Assembly: GCA_905116865.2 (NCBI GenBank)
Contig: CAJHNH020002454.1
Location: forward strand, 27,501-91,500
Origin: Candidula unifasciata
Lineage: Eukaryota; Mollusca; Gastropoda; Stylommatophora; Geomitridae
Length of the DNA: 64,000 nt
Direction: 5' to 3'
Shown here: piece by piece, positions 1 to 11,250 of the stretch
How the letters are laid out: the number at the start of each line of letters is the position of its first letter
How positions within the stretch are numbered: position 1 is the stretch's first letter
The notes under the pieces: generated by a model
The model's input: the letters and a program-made list of their open reading frames with translations, nothing else
Told to the model about the DNA's origin: nothing
The model's database searches: none
Position numbers and translations under genes: made by a program

Positions 1-268
1 TGCGTAGAATATCCTAGCCATTAGCAATGCTGCAGCTGTTTCCAATTTCAAATAAAGAAAGCTTTTTTTTTTTTTATAATTGCTTCGAATTTACTGGACG
101 GGGATTCACACTGAATTTCTATTGCAGGGAAAGTATTGTTTTTCATTAGACATTAATATTCTCTTCTGCTAAATTCACCCTTAAAGAGCGGCTGGCATAT
201 TCTGTGTATGTGTGGTAGCACGGTTCACAGACAGGCTGCACAATTTCGGTCTTTCGGCACAACAGGTC
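1..268. other. Unassigned sequence
   Basis: AT-rich sequence with a short T-run near 63-75. I see no gene, no repeat family recognised elsewhere in the window and no convincing regulatory element. Confidence 0.5.
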
Positions 269-314
269 TGATTTTACTAGTCGCCTTTTACGATATGCTT
301 GTTAGACGGGGCAG
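269..314 (+). mobile_element. SINE family B fragment
   Basis: The segment around ACTAGTCGCCTTTTACGATA followed by TGCTTGTTAGACGGGGCAG matches the middle of family B as seen at 62,625-62,660. Only this middle part remains. A poly-C tract begins exactly where the next family B segment should start. Confidence 0.5.
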
Positions 315-317
315 TGT

Positions 318-363
318 CCCCCCCCCCCCCCCCCTACCCCCCCCCCCCCCCCCCCCACACACA
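318..363. repeat. Poly-C tract with short CA tail
   Basis: C-run of about 37 bases interrupted only by TA at 335-336, then a few CA dinucleotides. It sits at the broken edge of a family B copy, so it probably grew from the C-rich stretch inside that SINE. True length is uncertain because such runs are sequenced badly. Confidence 0.85.
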
Positions 364-777
364 CTCAAATACTAAAATGGCACTTAGAAACCCACTGGGA
401 AGAAGGCAGTTTCAATACAAATTCCCCTCACGGAATAAGTTGCAATCCTGCAGACGAAGAAAAGGGATATACTTCATATTACATTGCTTCTCTGCAAGAT
501 TTTAACTTTTCTGTTTTGTATATTTATATTAGTGGTTACCGCACATACTTTACTTATCGCACTCGTGTTAAAAACAGTACGCACCGCCTTTCTGACAATT
601 TACCTTCTCCAAGTAAACTAGCACATACAAAAATGTGACGAACAGTTCTTTTATGTTTCTATATTTCTTTCTGTATTTTACAAAAAAGTAAATACAACAT
701 ATTGAAGCCTCAAATGGTTACTAGGCAAACAGAGCAACATTCGCATTACACGCATAAAAGGATAAGGAACGTTCGTT
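364..777. other. Unassigned sequence
   Basis: Short open frames only, none resembling a known domain. No repeat family recognised. Confidence 0.45.
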
Positions 778-1344
778 CTCCTTGCAACAACGGCCACATA
801 ATGAGGGAGTACGCCGGAGTTCAGTCCCCTGGCCGCATTGCAATTACGGAATGGAGAAGGAACGAATCACACAACAAAGTGAGGTCGACATGGCGACTCA
901 AATTAGCGACCGCGTTCTTGCGACGCAAGACTTAGTGGCCGTGGATGTGACACCTGCGGATCAATATGCCGTAATGAGCGATAAGCCTGCGTGGTTGCGG
1001 TGGCTAGCTGAGCATCTGTGTCAAAATTATCAGATATAGCGGCCGTCATTATGGGTAAGTACTCGACGTTACATGTGTTACCCTAACCCTAAACCTAACC
1101 CCAACCCTATGATGACAGCAGTGCACTGCACCCAAGCTTAACCCTAACCCTACCCTTAACACTAAACCCTAACCCTATCATGACAGCAGTGCACTGCACG
1201 CTGTCTATCGCTCACGCTGTCTATCGCCAACACACACTAATTACGTCATTTGTTTCGTTCCCTCTTGTCCACTCCGTAATTGCAATGCGGCCATGGGACT
1301 TAACCCCTGCGTACTCCCCAATATGTGGCCGCAGTTGCAAGGAG
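778..1344. mobile_element. Foldback/MITE-like element with long inverted arms
   Basis: The arm 778-868 (starting CTCCTTGCAACAACGGCCAC) reappears reverse-complemented at 1252-1344 with roughly 80-85% identity by eye. The outer ends are CTCCTTGCAAC and GTTGCAAGGAG. The ~380-bp centre contains telomere-like repeats and a duplicated palindromic motif. The structure fits a foldback or long-TIR MITE. I could not define a target site duplication, and the family is unknown. No transposase is encoded; the small open frames across it are incidental. Confidence 0.65.
1077..1199. repeat. Interstitial telomere-like CCCTAA repeats, duplicated block
   Basis: Degenerate (CCCTAA)n occupies 1077-1108 and 1136-1177. 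Each block is followed by a near-identical segment (1104-1131 and 1173-1199) containing GATGACAGCAGTGCACTGCAC or CATGACAGCAGTGCACTGCAC, whose core GCAGTGCACTGC is palindromic. So the unit is telomere-like block plus palindrome, present twice. TTAGGG is the common animal (including molluscan) telomere motif. This lies inside the foldback element rather than at a chromosome end. Confidence 0.75.
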
Positions 1345-2217
1345 AGCCGGAAGGTTAATAATAACATTCACAAACAGAATGAAACGAAAATGAAATGAGA
1401 TAAGATGGATTAACTATATGCTCTCCCCGCCCACCATTTGATTTTATTAAATAAATATTTTCCCCTCCAGGATTGCAGTCTGTGGGCCAACATCCTAAGG
1501 ATGAGAATCAAACAGGCACAAACCCGGAGCAACCCCGTTCAACCAGAAAGCGTGTACCACAAAACGGTTACAAACTAACCTGTAGTCTATGTGGGTGGGT
1601 GTGTTTGTAAACTGTCACCCACTCGCCTCTCCCTCCCCCTTTTCTAATGTAAATCACACCAGATGCCAAAAATAGTTGCCTAATTATACAACAATAGCAA
1701 AGTGTGTGCTCATTGCACAGCGAATGTTGACTAATGTACCGTACCCACTGCTGTCTTTCGAAATATTACGTGCTGAGGCCTCAATCTCTTCCACGGCGCG
1801 ATTCTCACCAAAATCCATACCAACAGGTTTTTAATTTTACAAGTTCAAGGCGAAGTGTGCACTGTCCCTTTATGAAGTTACAGTTGTCTATACAACTCGA
1901 CAGAGGTAATCCACTTATTGTGGAACGGAAATAAGACAGTTCGTTGATTCTAATCGGCGACACGCAGGATACCCATTTTCATTATTCATAGATGTCTCAT
2001 TTGTGAAAACCCATGGGAAAGTCTTGAATTATTTTCTATTGATCACGCATAAGCCTAAACACACAGGGAGTCCTATCTTCGTGATAGGCTACATTTATGT
2101 TGATAGTATAGCTTCAGGAAACAGTAGGAGACATACTACACTCGCTGTAGATACAATCCGTCTGGAACATTAGTACACGACTGACTCGATATCTAGTGCG
2201 TTCGAGGATACGTCCAC
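1345..2217. other. Unassigned sequence
   Basis: No recognisable repeat or coding region. An AATAAATA motif near 1450 is not near any transcript I can support. Confidence 0.45.
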
Positions 2218-2640
2218 AGTGAGTAGGTACAAATGGAACAATTCAGTACAAAAGGAGGGAGGGCTTCACTCAGCATAAAGGAGAAACACTGGGTACAAAG
2301 GGAATGACTCGGCCAGCACAAAGGGAGGAGGAACTCAGTGAGTACAAAGAAGAGTAACTCAGTGAATACAAAGCAAGCAACTCAATGAGTACAAATGCAG
2401 AAACAATAGGTACGCAGGCAGGAACTCAATGCATATTTAAAACAAGGGTAGGAAGAATAGGTACACAGTACACAGGGAGTAACTCAATAAGTACGGTGGG
2501 GTGCGGGGTGGTGTAGTGAATGCAAAGGGGTAGGACAGTGGGCGAGGCTATGAGAGTACACAGGGAGTAATTCATTGAGTACAAATGGAGGACTCAGTGT
2601 AAACAACAGGGGAAACTCGGTGAGTACAAATCGGCGGACT
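2218..2640 (+). repeat. Degenerate minisatellite, unit about 22-26 bp
   Basis: About 16-18 imperfect copies of a unit approximating GAGTACAAAGGGAGTAACTC plus a short AGTG-type linker. Copies vary in length and several have GGTACACAGG variants. No open frame runs through it. The degree of divergence suggests an old array. Confidence 0.75.
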
Positions 2641-3199
2641 TAACAAGTTTGGAATGCTATAGGCATCATAAATAATTAAGGTCTTTTTCGTAAACGGTAA
2701 TGAGATCATGCATTATTAAGGTCTCCATCATAAACGTTATGTCTAAATGTTGTAACCCTTACTTTAACCATTTGAAAAAAAAAAAAAAAATTCAAATTAA
2801 AAGCATTGCCGAAATATCTTATTATTTTTCTCTCCTCCTGTTTATTCTTCTTACTTTCTCATATTCATTCTCCTACTCTTCTTCCCCGTCCTTCCCATTC
2901 TTTCATCTATCCATGATCATAGACACTCAGTCAATTTTAAAAAAATCAAGCCCTCGGCAGACATTTTCACTACTAGTTGCATTTTACACCTGGTTTTCAA
3001 TGGAATGGGGAAGCAAATAGAAGATCAATCCGCCTTAATCTCTTTTAAAGAGTAATGAAGAGTAGGTAAGTTTAATGTTATACATTTTTCTCCCCTTGCA
3101 TTCACAGACAACACAGCTTTTTTCTTCCTAAAGTCCATGCCGTGTGGCGTTGGTAGTCATGTATACATACAACCATCTGTCTCATGCACATGCAGTCAC
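2641..3199. other. Unassigned sequence
   Basis: Contains an A-run at 2776-2790 and a pyrimidine-rich stretch at 2820-2900. The 106-residue open frame here is composed of the pyrimidine-rich translation and is not credible as a gene. Confidence 0.45.
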
Positions 3200-3325
3200 C
3201 TTTGACAAAGATAATCCTCCAAGCCATGATGTCAAATCAGGACATGGTTGACAAACAAAATCAGGCTCTGTCAGGACCTGAATCCACGACCTTCCTTCCG
3301 AGCTGCTTCATCACGGTGGACAGGT
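3200..3325 (-). mobile_element. SINE family A head fragment
   Basis: Read on the minus strand, it carries the family A tRNA-like head: GAAGGTCGTGGATTCAGGTC is equivalent to GAAGGTCGTGGGGGTTAAGG in the fuller copy at 33.3 kb. The stretch after the head is also recognisable. The rest of the SINE is missing or diverged. Confidence 0.5.
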
Positions 3326-3345
3326 TTTAAGAATGTTCTTTCTCG

Positions 3346-3692
3346 TCTAAGCGGGCTAAGTGGCCTCGAGGAAGCCGCTGAAGGCTAGTATTTTTTTTTT
3401 CACGTGGATTTCTAGAAATTTCCCCATGGTCTCTGTGTAGTTAGACCGGACGCCCGTGTGTATTGTTGCGCACGTAACAACTTTTTTGGCAGTTGGAAAT
3501 CGAAAAGACTAACGGTACTGCCTGTGCAAAATCTGGAGTTAAAAATCTACCCAATGTAGTTCAGGATCCTCGTCGGTACAACGGATCCTTCAGATTCTTT
3601 AGACCCAGGCTTAAGTTAGAAGAAGAACGGAGCACTTATGGGTTACACCCGTGTGTCATGATATTGATCCGCTGAATAAACAAACAAACATA
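3346..3692 (+). mobile_element. SINE-like repeat family D, copy 1
   Basis: About 345 bp that is clearly homologous to the minus-strand copy at 7,575-7,975. Shared landmarks in order: a poly-T then CACGTGGATTTCT, GACGCCCGTGTGTATTGTTG, GCACGTAA, CAGTTGGAAATCGAAAAGA, ATCTACCCAA, TTCAGGATCCTCG, and GCACTTATGGGTTACACCCG. It ends in AAAC repeats (AATAAACAAACAAACAT), a typical SINE/LINE tail. The 60-residue open frame inside it is not a gene. Confidence 0.75.
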
Positions 3693-3838
3693 TCTAACTC
3701 CTCTCAAGTGACAAAGAAAGACTGCATATAAGACGACACACAGCACCTATAATTCCTTCAACTATGTTTTCGATCAAATCACTGGACTAGGCACGAGTTC
3801 ACAACTAGGTCCTAGTTTTGCCTGTCTACTGGCCGACT

Positions 3839-4263
3839 GAAACATGGAGAACAACCAAGGCAATTACTAATAAATTACAGACATTCATTAACTGGTGCCT
3901 GAGCAGAATAGAGGGAATAAAATGGTATGATAGAATAACTAATGTAGAACTTTGGGAGAGAACTAAACAGGCTCCAGTGGATCAGGAAGTGAGAAAAAGA
4001 CGCTGGCGTTGGATAGGGCACACACTGAGAAAACAGGAGAACAGCATTACTAGAATGTCTTTGCATTGGAACCCTCAGGGGCATAGGAATAAAGGAAGGC
4101 CAAAAAACACACGGAGAAGAGAGCTGGATAACGAGGTTAGAAAGATTGGGAGGACATGGGGAGAGCTCCATGCAATGGCGAAGGATAGAACGACTTGGCG
4201 TGAGTTGGTTGAGGGCCTATGCTCCATTGGGGGATAGAAAGGCAGAAGAAGAAGAAGAAGAAG
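3839..4263 (+). pseudogene. 5'-truncated LINE (C-terminal end of reverse transcriptase ORF) with target site duplication
   Basis: Open from ETWRTTKAITNKLQTF to the stop after GLCSIGG at 4237. It contains the block RRWRWIGHTLRK, then a RGRPKNT-like stretch (GRPKNTRRREL), characteristic of the C-terminal end of endonuclease/reverse-transcriptase polyproteins of animal non-LTR retrotransposons. The 3' end is GAA repeats (about 4243-4263). The 11-bp sequence ACTGGCCGACT occurs immediately before the LINE part (3828-3838) and immediately after the tail (4264-4274). So this is a 5'-truncated insertion with its target duplication. The frame is intact over the retained part, which suggests a fairly young insertion. 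The first seven residues of the open frame come from flanking DNA. Confidence 0.85.
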
Positions 4264-4274
4264 ACTGGCCGACT

Positions 4275-4649
4275 ACTAGGAACACTGGACTTCGCATTCA
4301 CTTGCAGATGCTGTGAAGTATGCATGACGTGCGTCAAAAGTGGCGTTTATGTACCCGACAGGACAACATCTAGACGTGCAAGCTTACACTTTCATCCAAC
4401 TGTCCGTCCAACATTAATTTACCTCCCATAAATCATGGCCTGTCAACCGTTTAAGCGTACAAATCTTTGTGGGTCCAGGAGATTTCATTATCTTCGCTTG
4501 CTGCAAGCTTCAGAATTATCTCGCCCTCCTGCTCTATAAGCCTCTCTCTCTCCCCTTGCAAAGAGATTCTAACAAGTTTTGTCAATTGCCCAGTTTTCGG
4601 AGTTAACACAAGACCAGTTATGACATTCTTAACCGGACGGATATGCTGG
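4275..4649. other. Unassigned sequence
   Basis: No feature recognised beyond short pyrimidine runs near 4540-4560. Confidence 0.45.
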
Positions 4650-4687
4650 CCCCCCCCCCCCCCCCCCCCCCTTAAAAAAAAAAAAAA
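4650..4687. repeat. Poly-C tract followed by poly-A
   Basis: C-run 4650-4671, then TT and an A-run of about 14. Length is likely unstable and assembly-sensitive. Confidence 0.85.
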
Positions 4688-5254
4688 CTCCGATCTAATT
4701 CAGAGTACAATGTCTGAAAATAGTCACGCGTTCAGATCATTTACCATATGAAAGTTTTAAACTAAAAATGGTCATTAAACACAATGAAAAACCAGTCCAC
4801 ATGAGAAATAAAACTAGTCGATTTCCCAATAGAAACGCAATCGCGAAAGACAACAAACAGATAAGACAGACAAACAGAAGAAAACACGAACAGACAGTCG
4901 GATAGTTTAAAATACTGTTTAAAACAAGTTTAGTTATGCGATGGGGCATTTGATTAGTGGACCGGAAAGCATGTTCGCCTAAAAACTATCTATGACACAG
5001 ATGCAAACGTCATGTCAACTTATTGGCCGAGCAATAAGGTATTCGTGTGTGGAAACTTAACAATTTCACTAATTAAATTATAAAGATTTGAAATGTCAAA
5101 ATTATGTCAAAACTATATTCATTGAGAAGCTATGCGCCCCTCCCTTTAAAAAAAAAAATAGTATACATATAACAGAAATTGATAGGAACCATACACGTGT
5201 TTTCTTTCCTTTCAAAAAAAACTTTTTGAAAGGACTCTTTCCATTCCCGTGTTT
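4688..5254. other. Unassigned sequence
   Basis: AT-rich with an A-run near 5149. The 70-residue minus-strand frame at 4737-4949 has hydrophobic stretches from pyrimidine-rich codons but no recognisable family. Confidence 0.45.
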
Positions 5255-5283
5255 ATCTTAGCTCTCTCTCTCCCTCTCTTTTT

Positions 5284-5360
<77 letters not shown>

Positions 5361-5385
5361 CCTCTTTCTCTCTCTCTCCCATTTT
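5255..5385. repeat. (CT)n microsatellite
   Basis: Imperfect at 5261-5300, nearly perfect to 5356, then CT-rich to 5385. Confidence 0.95.
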
Positions 5386-5938
5386 CGAGAATGTGTGACG
5401 TCTATACAGATATCCCGTCTTATAAACGACTAGAATTCATCACCTGAGATGTCCGTTGCCAATCAAATGCAACTATTAGTGCACAGCGACCTTATCTTTT
5501 ATGCACATTCGTTGGCCGCAGAAGTGAACTCATGTTTTACACACGACTTTACAAGCGGCCAGACCCTACAGACAGAAACTCTTGCCGAGCAAGCTGCTGC
5601 CATAAAACAAGGCTATTGACATTTTGACATGGATACGCCATAAGGGCTTGCTTTTAATGATTTGCGCTACTGGCCAGGATCCATTTCCTCTGTACATACA
5701 ATGCATATTCAGGAATTTTGTAAATAACAATGTAGTTTAGAAGTATGAAAGTGCTAATGAACGTGATATGGAATTGCAAGAATCCCAGCGATAAATTCGT
5801 GCTGAATGCTCGACAGTGCAGCACTGGGGAACTTCCATTAGTGCTCCGTCCGAATCTTCAGCAGCAAGAAAAGATTTCGAATTCCAATAGCACCAGTAAC
5901 TGTATGATTGTATATCCGTCTTGCCTTTTCCTTAAGTG
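5386..5938. other. Unassigned sequence
   Basis: No repeat family or domain recognised. The frame at 5745-5942 is not supported by any motif. Confidence 0.45.
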
Positions 5939-6199
5939 TTAAGTGTCGGCCATATCCCCTGGTGCCATTATCTTCAGACTGTAATGATCTATTTGTGCTC
6001 CCGCACTGTTAATTTTATCCCAAAGGACCCTTACAGCATCTAGCTTCTCATACATCACTTCAGCACCAAATGTGCAGAACCAGGCCAGGCTATCTGTCTG
6101 TTCGTTTCCCAACACACCGGCATGACCTGGAGAAAATATCCACAGGACGCCAACTAGCCAGAACCTCTGAAGCGATGCTTGCCACTCTATACAAAGCAT
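5939..6199 (-). pseudogene. LINE RNase H domain fragment
   Basis: An 86-residue minus-strand frame contains WIFSPGHAGVLGNEQTDSLA, the signature of the RNase H domain C-terminal half in I/Jockey/R1-like non-LTR retrotransposons (the usual form is PGHxGVxGNExAD-LA; the conserved His and Asp are retained). It continues about 40 residues beyond the motif. No reverse transcriptase is found next to it on either side, so this is an isolated fragment. The N-terminal part of the RNase H is missing or frameshifted. Confidence 0.7.
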
Positions 6200-7077
6200 G
6201 CCATACTGTAAAAGTAGTGCCGTAAAACAGAAACCTTTGATTTAATTAGCTGATGCAACATATCATTCGTATTAGCAAAGGGATGTGGGCAAAACTGGAA
6301 ACCCTAACGTTGCTGAAGAAACAAAACCACAAGTATACGTGTATAAATAAGTATATAATTGCTGCTGGTTTATCGTACCATATACATGCTGAGCTCGATC
6401 ATCAATACAACTTAGGATCTTCCTAAAGGAAGGGTAAAAAGGTAACGTCAGCTGTCATTACTGCTTGAAGTTACCACATTTGCGATGTAGGTGAGTTAGC
6501 GGATGTCTCTTATCTGACGATTTAGGGCCGCATAGCTGGCGTAGTCGCCACATACATTGTAGGCGAGGATTGCATTTTTGCCTCTCAAATAAAAATCCTC
6601 AGCCTCAAACAGGATACGAATCCAGATCTTAAGCATAAGAACCCAAATTTTCGTAGCCATTTAACTAGGCACTCCCTAAAAAAAAAAAAAAAACATTCAG
6701 GCCTCTCTCATTTTCGCGCCGCAAGGCACTTAGCATACGACTCCTTAACACCAGTCAGCACTCGATGCGTGATATAGTCGTTATCGAAGGTCGCCTTTAC
6801 TTCCTATGACATATTCGTGCTCCCACTTTATTCTGAGATGACCCAGGAGCCCATCTTAATTCAAAACCTTCTCCGCGTAAGCGTGTTTGTCACTGTCCTA
6901 CCGCGCCTTTCTCAGAAAAGAGACGGTCACGTTATTCCGTTACAAATGTTCTATTAATCTAGACATCATGACATGGGATAACTACATTTTCCTGTCTTGT
7001 AAGTGTCCTCTCTTCTATATCCGGTAAAATAAGCCACTCTTGCGTTTTTGTTTCTTCCTCCGAGCGTTCCCGGATCC
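6200..7077. other. Unassigned sequence
   Basis: No coding or repeat feature I can support. An A-run lies at 6677-6693. Confidence 0.4.
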
Positions 7078-7386
7078 CCAGTTCAACCTCAAGTCCCAGG
7101 CGTCTGCTATCATAAACATCTGTTCCCCGTGTGGGTTCTGGGGCCCTATTATAGGGAAAACAAGAATAGACCCACTGCCTACCCAAAAGCATATCGTAAG
7201 AGCTGACTAATTGAGAGCTTCCTTTGAAGTCGGAATGCATCTGCCTGAGAGGCAAGGAACCAGCAGTCTGCATACAAATGAGTCAGATCAGTTTCTGGAA
7301 CAAGACTGCAGTCCAGAGGTGGACGAACAACTAGAACTTTCCATCGGAATTTACAGCTAATGAACGCGAAGAAGAAGAAGAAGATA
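7078..7386 (-). mobile_element. SINE family B copy, nearly full length
   Basis: The minus strand aligns with 62,443-62,725 through landmarks GTAGGCAGTGGGTCTATTCT, GACTTCAAAGGAAGC, CTTGCCTCTCAGGCAGATGC, TGCAGACTGCTGGTTC and GTTGTTCGTCCACCTCTGG. Its outer end is a GAA repeat (7370-7385), as in other B copies. The minus-strand frames crossing it are chance frames inside the repeat; similar peptides recur wherever family B lies. Confidence 0.75.
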
Positions 7387-7424
7387 AACATCTGTCACGA
7401 TTATCTGTGTATACTATTTTTATG

Positions 7425-7560
7425 GCGGTGTAGACAGGGGGTCGTGAGCCTGGGGATTTAGGCCCTAAAGAAAAACTCCATCACCTAAACAGGGGTCGAA
7501 CCCATGTCTGCCGCTCGAAAGCCCGAAGTTGTAACCGCTCGACCAGCTGCTCAACATCAT
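7425..7560 (-). mobile_element. tRNA-headed SINE (family G)
   Basis: On the minus strand there is a pol III type-2 promoter: A box like TGGTCGAGCGG (7535-7545) and B box GGGTTCGACCCC (7492-7503). The spacing is tRNA-like, followed by a non-tRNA body. No CCA-ready acceptor stem pairing is apparent and the anticodon stem is poor, so this is a SINE head rather than a tRNA gene. I see only one clear copy here. Confidence 0.6.
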
Positions 7561-7574
7561 CAATAGTATGAAGT

Positions 7575-7975
7575 TGGAACAACGAATCAACATCATGGCA
7601 TACGGGTAGTAACCCATAAGTGCTTCGTTCTTTCTTCTAACTCAAGTCTGAGGCCGAAGAAGCTCAGCACAGTGCACATGTTCTGTAGCACCGGCGAGGA
7701 TCCTGAAATCCTTTGGGTAGATTTTAAACTCAAATTTTGCCCGGGCAGCACCGTTAGGCTACTCTTTTCGATTTCCAACTGCAAAGGAATTTTTTTTACG
7801 TGCGCAACAATGCACACGGGCGTTCGATCTCACTACAAAGAGACCAGGAGAAATACCAGAAATCCAAGTCCACGTGAAAAAAATCCCAGCCCTTACCGGG
7901 TATTGAAACTCGAGACGGACACCATGCCTCAAGACCACGCAGCCCGCAACACCATCAATATAAACATATAAACGT
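7575..7975 (-). mobile_element. SINE-like repeat family D, copy 2
   Basis: Reverse-complement partner of 3,346-3,692. It is more complete at its 5' end: the minus strand begins with a tRNA-like stretch including TCTCGAGTTTCAATACCCGG before the shared CACGTGGA landmark. Small indels relative to copy 1 (for example near the GCACGTAA motif) show independent decay. Confidence 0.75.
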
Positions 7976-8877
7976 CATCAATAAATTACTAACTTGCTTG
8001 TCACATGACTAAAGCGGTGTGCCAGGCACACAAAACACTGACAACAGCAAAAAAAAAAAAAAAACTTAGCTGTATTCACCTATTTTCCAGAAGAATGCTA
8101 ATCAAATGACACCATATCAAGACACCTATTTAAAAAGAAGATTCAGCGAAACAAGTGACCGAATATTAGGTCGACAGTGTGATGGAAGGCGCCGTTGAAT
8201 AAACACAAAAAGCATAGCCGCAAAAACAAACTTCTTGCAAGAATAGCCTAAGAATAATGTAATCAAATCAAATAAGTGTCCCACAAAAAGGCGCCTTTTT
8301 TGGACGAGTCTGAGACCTATAGCACTCTAAATGTGGCTGCAATCGAATTACGTTTCTATTTCACAGCCACGGGTTCCGATGGGTGAAAGACCTGCCAATC
8401 AGCGGATGACACCTCTCTGATAGCTGCTGGTGCATGGCACATTTGTTTCTTTCAGCATGACATAGTGTCATTTGGAAGACGTGAACCGAATCTTCCGTGT
8501 CTCTATAGATCTCTTCTGTCTGAGCTGTCTTGTTGTGTTCTCTGATATTTGGGCAAAGGTGCCGCTCGTTTTAAAAAAGCTAGGCAGTGATAAGCTAGAG
8601 CGGTAAAGAGGTTAGACCACATGAACAGCTTTTGGCACAGTATCGATCAATTTCATTTGGCACAGGGATGGAACAGCTAAGGAGTGACCCGTCTGCAGTT
8701 AATATAAACTTCGACTTGTTAAACAAACAAACAAACAAAAATACACTTTCAGAACAAGTGTATTTTTACTGGCAATATATGGATGCGGATCCGGAAAATT
8801 AGCATAAACAATTCAAAAGAAACCTTTGAACTTTGTAATATAACTACGCTCACAGCCATTGGAAATAAAAATTTAAA

Positions 8878-8878
<1 letters not shown>
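7976..8878. other. Unassigned sequence
   Basis: Contains an A-run (8049-8064), a short palindrome AAGGCGCCTT near 8288, and AAAC repeats at 8721-8740 that may be the tail of a decayed retroposon. No gene recognised. Confidence 0.4.
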
Positions 8879-8912
<34 letters not shown>

Positions 8913-8925
8913 CACACACACACAT
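8879..8925. repeat. (CA)n-(TA)n-(CA)n compound microsatellite
   Basis: CA repeats 8879-8900, TA repeats to about 8911, CA again to 8924. The overlapping minus-strand frames (146 and 171 residues) translate this repeat plus flanking sequence and are not genes. Confidence 0.95.
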
Positions 8926-9492
8926 AAATGCGCACGGAAAAAGGGAGTAAGGGAGTGATGTCAACATATGAGGCGCACGTAGAGTGAACTGAATGCAGAA
9001 GAATGATGCAGGGCAAACAGTATACAGAGGAAGAAGAAGACGATATACTCTGTAGAAATATCCCCCTCCCTCGTGAATAATAGGGTGAGAGGGGAGGAGA
9101 AATACATTTAAACAAGATAATGTCGAAGAAAACTGCCTCATAAACATGGTCATGTCTTGAAAAGTAAAATTCTTTGAACAGATCAAACGTCGTACTAAGT
9201 AAGGAAACAAAAACATTAGTGGAACACAATGATCCTGGAACATGAGATAAGAACCGTCCAACAAACACTACAGTCGACACAAAACATACAAAATACACTG
9301 CATGAAAAAGCATTAAACAGGGTCAAAGGGTCAAGTTATACAAGCGTATAATGATAATATAACGCAAAGCGCTGAAGAAGTTGATGATGGTGATGATCTA
9401 CCAATGTCACAGTTCATTAACTAATTACCGTACTGACTGGAAGCTCAATATTCAGGGCTGCTACTAGAATGTGTGGCTCTTTTTGTTAAAGT
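8926..9492. other. Unassigned sequence
   Basis: No domain or repeat family seen. A small GATGATGGTGATGAT stretch is present near 9381. Confidence 0.4.
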
Positions 9493-9702
<210 letters not shown>

Positions 9703-10442
9703 ACGCGCGAGTGTGCACACGAACAGAAATACATGCAAAGAACTGAAAGCAATCTTGTAACAATATAGAAAAACACCACATTAATAATGCTGAAGACATC
9801 GCGACAGTTAGATCTTTCCTAACAATAATTGTTCCTGGTTTAAATCTGCCTTTTTTTTTTCCAAGCATTTTTTGTTTCTTTACAGCCTAACCCGTTCCAA
9901 TTCAACGAATATTGAATTAACTTTATGGGAAGATAACTCAAAAGTTAATTGTTTGGACAATGTGAGTTAATGTAATAATTTCAAGGGAACGGGAGTGTAA
10001 AGAAAAAGTATCTCGTGTAAAACGGACAATAATGGTTGCTCGGCACAAACGAGCTAATGGTAAACTTATCTACTTGAATAGTTGTTACTATGCACCTCAC
10101 CCCACTCCGGAACCATGCCTTACTTTCCACCATTCATCTCATTTTCTAATTTTCCTTGGTGTTTAGTACTAATGTAATTAATCAAATTATCATTACAGTG
10201 GTCATACACGTTTTCTTACATGTACTTATTTTACTGGTGTCAAAAACCAATATTCTGACACAAAATTGACTGCGTAGAATAGTTTTTCGGGCCTAAACGA
10301 ATTAATTCAAATTACACGATTTACTATGGAGAAAAATGGCTATCCATGAAGGAAAAATTCAATACTCGGTACATCAACGACAACCGAATAATTACAAATA
10401 TAGACATTCTGTTGTAGTTCATTGCACCCTTGAATTTAGCCG
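9703..10442. other. Unassigned sequence
   Basis: AT-rich. No recognised repeat or gene. Confidence 0.4.
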
Positions 10443-10446
10443 ATCG

Positions 10447-10489
<43 letters not shown>
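10443..10489. repeat. (ATCA)n microsatellite
   Basis: About eleven near-perfect copies of ATCA. Confidence 0.95.
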
Positions 10490-10490
<1 letters not shown>

Positions 10491-11177
10491 GTCAGCAACT
10501 TCTTTATAGAACGTCACTCTCTTTACGGCCTGCCTGAAAGTCTCTTTTCTCTAGTCAGTTTTTCAGCCTTTTGATTTTATATATATCTATATTAATAAAA
10601 ATGTTAATTTTCCGAGTCTGTTAACTATAGAATCGGAAACTACTGAACCGATTGCTTTAAAATTTTCATACAACATTGACTTTGACTCAAAGCATGTTTT
10701 TATGTCATAAAATTGCAAAAACCACGAACGACGTAGCTCCAGCAACGGTTAAATCATTATTTGTTTCGTTGCCGGCCCGGATTTGTTTTTAGCTGATTGG
10801 CCATTTTTGACTGCTAAGCAGGGCTGCCAATAAGTGCCTTCTCCCGCATGATTCAGATATTCATATGACGCCTTGAGTTCACATTTTGCAGCGTTGTTTA
10901 CTTTGTTGTTTTAGTGTAACCTTTTTTCCCCACATTATACTTACATAACAGTGGGTAAATTGTTCCTGTCGTTACTGTAGATATTATGCTATTTATCACA
11001 ATTAATATAGATTGTGCATTTTGATTGGCGGCGGAGTTGAACTATCTTAATTGATCTACGTTCGTTATGCACACGACCATTTCCTGCCTGAGTATTTGGA
11101 CATGTAATGACCGGAACCTGAGACATTATTTTTTAAAATTAAACTTTGCATTATTATATAATTTCCACCATTTTGAG

Positions 11178-11250
11178 TCTTTGGTAGCGTAGCTGTAAAT
11201 ATTCTGCTTATGAGGCGGGTGACCCGCGTTCGACTCCCCGCTAGGTGATA
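11178..11250 (+). mobile_element. tRNA-like SINE head, copy 1
   Basis: GGTAGCGTAGCTGTAAATAT is followed by GCGGGTGACC and a B box GCGTTCGACTCCCCGC. It aligns with tRNA-Asp-like copy 2 at 11,491-11,565. Each is followed downstream by a common tail (GTTTACAGCTAGNCTGCGATA at about 11,360, 11,460 and 11,590). The acceptor stem does not pair, so this is not a functional tRNA gene. Confidence 0.6.

Noticed and set aside
1077..1177. True chromosome end
   Set aside because: Only short degenerate CCCTAA blocks, flanked by ordinary sequence on both sides and enclosed by inverted arms.
10443..10489. Regularly spaced repeats that might be read as a CRISPR-like array
   Set aside because: Simple ATCA repeats with no spacers; the genome is eukaryotic.
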